The notes under the pieces: generated by a model | Databases searched by the model: none | The model's input: the letters and a program-made list of their open reading frames with translations, nothing else | Told to the model about the DNA's origin: nothing | Program-made: the position numbers and the translations under genes | From: Antarcticibacterium sp. 1MA-6-2 | GTDB lineage: Bacteria; Bacteroidota; Bacteroidia; Flavobacteriales; Flavobacteriaceae | Direction: 5' to 3' | Assembly (NCBI RefSeq): GCF_021535135.1 | Contig: NZ_CP091036.1 | Span: 2,604,001 to 2,668,000 of the forward strand | Length of the DNA: 64,000 bases | Part shown: one piece after another, positions 61,497 through 64,000 of the stretch | How the letters are laid out: each line of letters begins with the position of its first letter | Numbering within the stretch: position 1 is the first letter of the stretch

Positions 61497-62813
61497 ATGG
61501 AATTAAAGGAAAAATTAATATCCTCATTTATGGCCTTTGAAGAGGCTTGTGATGTGGATGCCGATATACATAATTTAAGAAGTGAAGCGATCAAAGAATT
61601 TGAGGCGCTGGGCTTCCCTACGAAAAAAGAAGAGGCCTGGAAATACACTTCATTAAATTCAATTTTAAAGCACGATTATAGTGTTTTCCCAAAAAAGGAA
61701 GATGCGATAGAATACAGGGATATTAAGAAATATCTGATACACGATATAGACACTTACAACCTGATCTTTATCGACGGGATCTTTTCTTCCCATTTATCAC
61801 AGACGACCCACGACAAACATGATGTTTGTCTTATGTCGTCGGCCCTGGCAAAACCGAAGTATAAGGAGGTTATAGATCAATATTTCAACAAGATAGTTTC
61901 GAGGGAAAATGGTTTTACACCTCTAAACACTGCTTTTTCGAAAGAAGGTGCTTTTATTAGAATTCATAAGGGTAAAGTAGCAGATAAACCAATTCAGATA
62001 GTGAATTTCTCTACCGGAAATGAATCAGCGCTTATGCTACAACCACGGAATTTGATCGTAGTTGAGGAGAATGCACAGGTACAGATCATTGAACGCCACC
62101 AGAGTCTTACAGATCATCCCGTACTCACAAATTCTGTTACAGAAATTTACGCAGGAAAGAATGCTATTGTTGATTATTATAAAATACAGAATGACAGGGC
62201 TTCAGCTTCATTAATAGACAATACTTTTATTGAGCAGAAGGATAACTCTAATTGTTCAATCCACACTTTTTCTTTTGGAGGAAAATTGACGAGAAATAAC
62301 CTCAATTTTTATCAGCGTGGAGAACATTGCGATTCTACCTTAAAAGGAATAACCATAATTGAGGATAAGCAACTAGTAGATCATAATACGCTGGTGCATC
62401 ATATATTCCCTAACTGCGAAAGCCATCAGGATTACAAAGGTATTTTTGCTGATACTTCTTACTGTGTCTTTAATGGAAAAGTAGTTGTAGATAAGGAAGC
62501 ACAGAAAATTAATGCTTTCCAGGCCAACAATAATATATTATTGGATGACAAAGCGACAATCAACTCCAAACCACAATTGGAAATCTTTGCCGATGACGTA
62601 AAATGTAGTCACGGCTGTACAATTGGGCAGCTGGATAAGGATTCACTTTTCTACCTCCGCTCAAGAGGGATTCCTCAAAAAGAGGCAAAAGCACTATTGA
62701 TGTATGCTTTTGCAAATAATGTTTTGGAAAGTGTTAGAATTCCTGAAATAAAGAAGAGAATAACAAAACAAATAGCTTTAAAATTGGGTGTAAATCTGGG
62801 ATTTGACCTTTAA
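61497..62813 (+). CDS. sufD: Fe-S cluster assembly protein SufD
   Basis: 438 residues, partner of SufB in the SufBC2D scaffold. FPTKKEEAWKYTSLNSIL near residue 37, then the beta-helix (ERHQSLTDHPVLTNSVTEIY), VDHNTLVHHIFPNCESHQDYKGIF, and the C-terminal KCSHGCTIGQLDKDSLFYLRSRGI with the conserved Cys/His. Frame intact. Confidence 0.95.
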   Translation: MELKEKLISSFMAFEEACDVDADIHNLRSEAIKEFEALGFPTKKEEAWKYTSLNSILKHDYSVFPKKEDAIEYRDIKKYLIHDIDTYNLIFIDGIFSSHLSQTTHDKHDVCLMSSALAKPKYKEVIDQYFNKIVSRENGFTPLNTAFSKEGAFIRIHKGKVADKPIQIVNFSTGNESALMLQPRNLIVVEENAQVQIIERHQSLTDHPVLTNSVTEIYAGKNAIVDYYKIQNDRASASLIDNTFIEQKDNSNCSIHTFSFGGKLTRNNLNFYQRGEHCDSTLKGITIIEDKQLVDHNTLVHHIFPNCESHQDYKGIFADTSYCVFNGKVVVDKEAQKINAFQANNNILLDDKATINSKPQLEIFADDVKCSHGCTIGQLDKDSLFYLRSRGIPQKEAKALLMYAFANNVLESVRIPEIKKRITKQIALKLGVNLGFDL

Positions 62814-62837
62814 TAAATTAGCAGGAAAAAACGGTGT

Positions 62838-64000
62838 ATGAGTGTATTGGCCAAACAATCTTCTTTTGATGTAGAAATGATAAGGAAAGACTTTCCTATT
62901 CTAAAAAGGGAAGTTAACGGCCATCCTTTGGTCTATTTTGATAATGCCGCTACTTCACAAACGCCTGTACAGGTAATGGATGCTATTGTAGATTACTATT
63001 CTAACTATAATTCTAATATCCACCGGGGAGTTCATTCCCTTTCGCAGGAAGCTACAGACAAATACGAGGAAGCCAGGAAAAAGGTGCAGGCACATTTTAA
63101 CGCTGCTCATTCATACGAGATTATCCTTACATCCGGCACCACACACGGGATTAATCTTGTGGCCAGCGGATTTTCAGCCCTACTGGAAGAAGGAGATGAG
63201 ATAATGGTCTCTGCTTTGGAACATCACTCGAACATTGTTCCGTGGCAAATGCTAACCGAAAAAACAGGAGCTGTTCTCAAAGTTATCCCCATGGATGAAA
63301 GTGGAGAATTAATTCTTTCAGAATTTGAAAAGCTTCTTTCACGAAAAACAAAAGTTGTTTTCATAAACCACGTATCCAACGCACTCGGTACTATTAATCC
63401 TATAGAGGAGATTATTGCCGGGGCACATAAGGTGGGTGCTGCGGTATTGGTTGACGGTGCACAGGCCGCTCCCCATATTAAAGCAGATGTACAGGCTTTA
63501 GATGTAGATTTCTATGTAGCCTCTGCACATAAAATGTGTGGCCCAACGGGAGTTGGGATCCTTTATGGAAAAGAAAAATGGTTAAAAAAACTACCTCCTT
63601 ACCAGGGAGGCGGAGAAATGATAGCCACTGTTACTTTTGAAAAAACCACTTACGCAGATCTACCTCACAAATTCGAAGCAGGAACTCCAAATATTTGTGG
63701 GGGAATAGCCTTTGGTGCAGCACTGGATTACATGAATAATATTGGTTTTGAAACCATTGCCGCTTACGAACAGGAGCTACTGCATTACGCAACTCAAAAG
63801 CTTCTTGAGATCGAGAAAGTTAAGATCTACGGCATTTCCAAAAAGAAAACTGCAGTAATTTCCTTTAACATTGAAGGAATTCACCCTTATGACATAGGAA
63901 CCATTGTCGACAAATTGGGAATAGCAGTTCGCACTTAGCCATCATTGTGCTCAACCCATTATGGATTACTACAAGATCCCGGGAACAGTGAGGGCATCTT
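62838..64000 (+). CDS. sufS: cysteine desulfurase SufS (frame broken; runs off the window)
   Basis: PLP-dependent sulfur donor for SufBCD. PLP lysine in VASAHKMCGPTGVG near residue 228; substrate region YFDNAATSQTP near 33. The break at 63934-63940 (ACTTAGC) is healed by ACCGGC to give [25 protein letters not shown], which carries the catalytic Cys. The gene continues past 64000, so the C-terminus is missing. Confidence 0.94.

Noticed and set aside
62376..62381. ACTAGT in sufD
   Set aside because: Encodes QLVDHNTLVHH, the conserved SufD sequence; natural.

Overview
The window is 64 kb of an AT-rich chromosome from a member of the Bacteroidota, most likely a marine Flavobacteriaceae (Gramella/Salegentibacter-like; genus is inference). 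Signs are TTG-N19-22-TAnnTTTG promoters, a type IX secretion C-terminal sorting domain, lipoproteins with short lipoboxes, single-chain GlyRS, the b-type SdhCAB set, DUF4270, a single-domain 'glycogen synthase', an Mrp antiporter operon and a one-piece Suf operon. No rRNA, tRNA, CRISPR array, transposase or prophage was recognised.

Layout: 0.1-3.4 kb HU, a 29-residue basic protein, RNase G, a ParE-type toxin/antitoxin pair and recX. 3.4-12.5 kb (minus) an ester-cyclase-like protein, two cupin-like paralogs and a biotin operon (bioF, DUF2007, bioD, bioA, SET-domain protein, ketoacyl synthase, bioB). 12.5-18.7 kb mgtC and the mnhABCDEFG antiporter operon. 19-21.2 kb a DUF2975/HTH pair with an operator-promoter, and a glycoside hydrolase. 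21.2-27.7 kb atpDC, then glgA-like/DUF4270/glmS. 27.9-33.8 kb panCD, a membrane protein, an esterase-like protein, radA and an M23 peptidase. 33.8-47.4 kb housekeeping and envelope genes, including a ~990-residue T9SS cargo protein. 47.5-51 kb sdhCAB. 51.3-57.2 kb cbpAM, a small two-gene module with a deoxyribosyltransferase/TIR-like fold, pepP, a hydrolase and thiL. 57.5-64 kb the suf operon (sufA, sufB, lipoprotein, sufC, sufD, sufS), interrupted twice by four-helix-bundle (23S rRNA IVP-type) genes bounded by heptamer repeats.

The dominant oddity is that about 25 genes, many of them essential (atpD, glmS, glyS, sufB, sufS, radA), are broken. Nearly every break can be explained by restoring one hexamer, RCCGGY, where the sequence reads CTTAG, CTAAG, CTTAAG, CTAGG, CCTAG and similar. 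By eye I found no intact RCCGGY in 64 kb, whereas YCCGGY and RCCGGR are common. The remaining breaks are mostly single-base changes in homopolymers. I read this as a long-read assembly whose base calls fail at a modified RCCGGY motif, so the organism probably carries an RCCGGY-specific cytosine methyltransferase or restriction-modification system. Broken genes are therefore annotated as full-length CDS with the break noted.

Two candidate biological novelties are independent of this artefact: (i) inverted arrays of 7-bp repeats that bracket IVP-type four-helix-bundle genes inside the suf operon, with apparently empty copies inside the atp and sdh operons; (ii) the two-gene module at 52.5-53.3 kb, with its own consensus promoter and a probable leaderless start.
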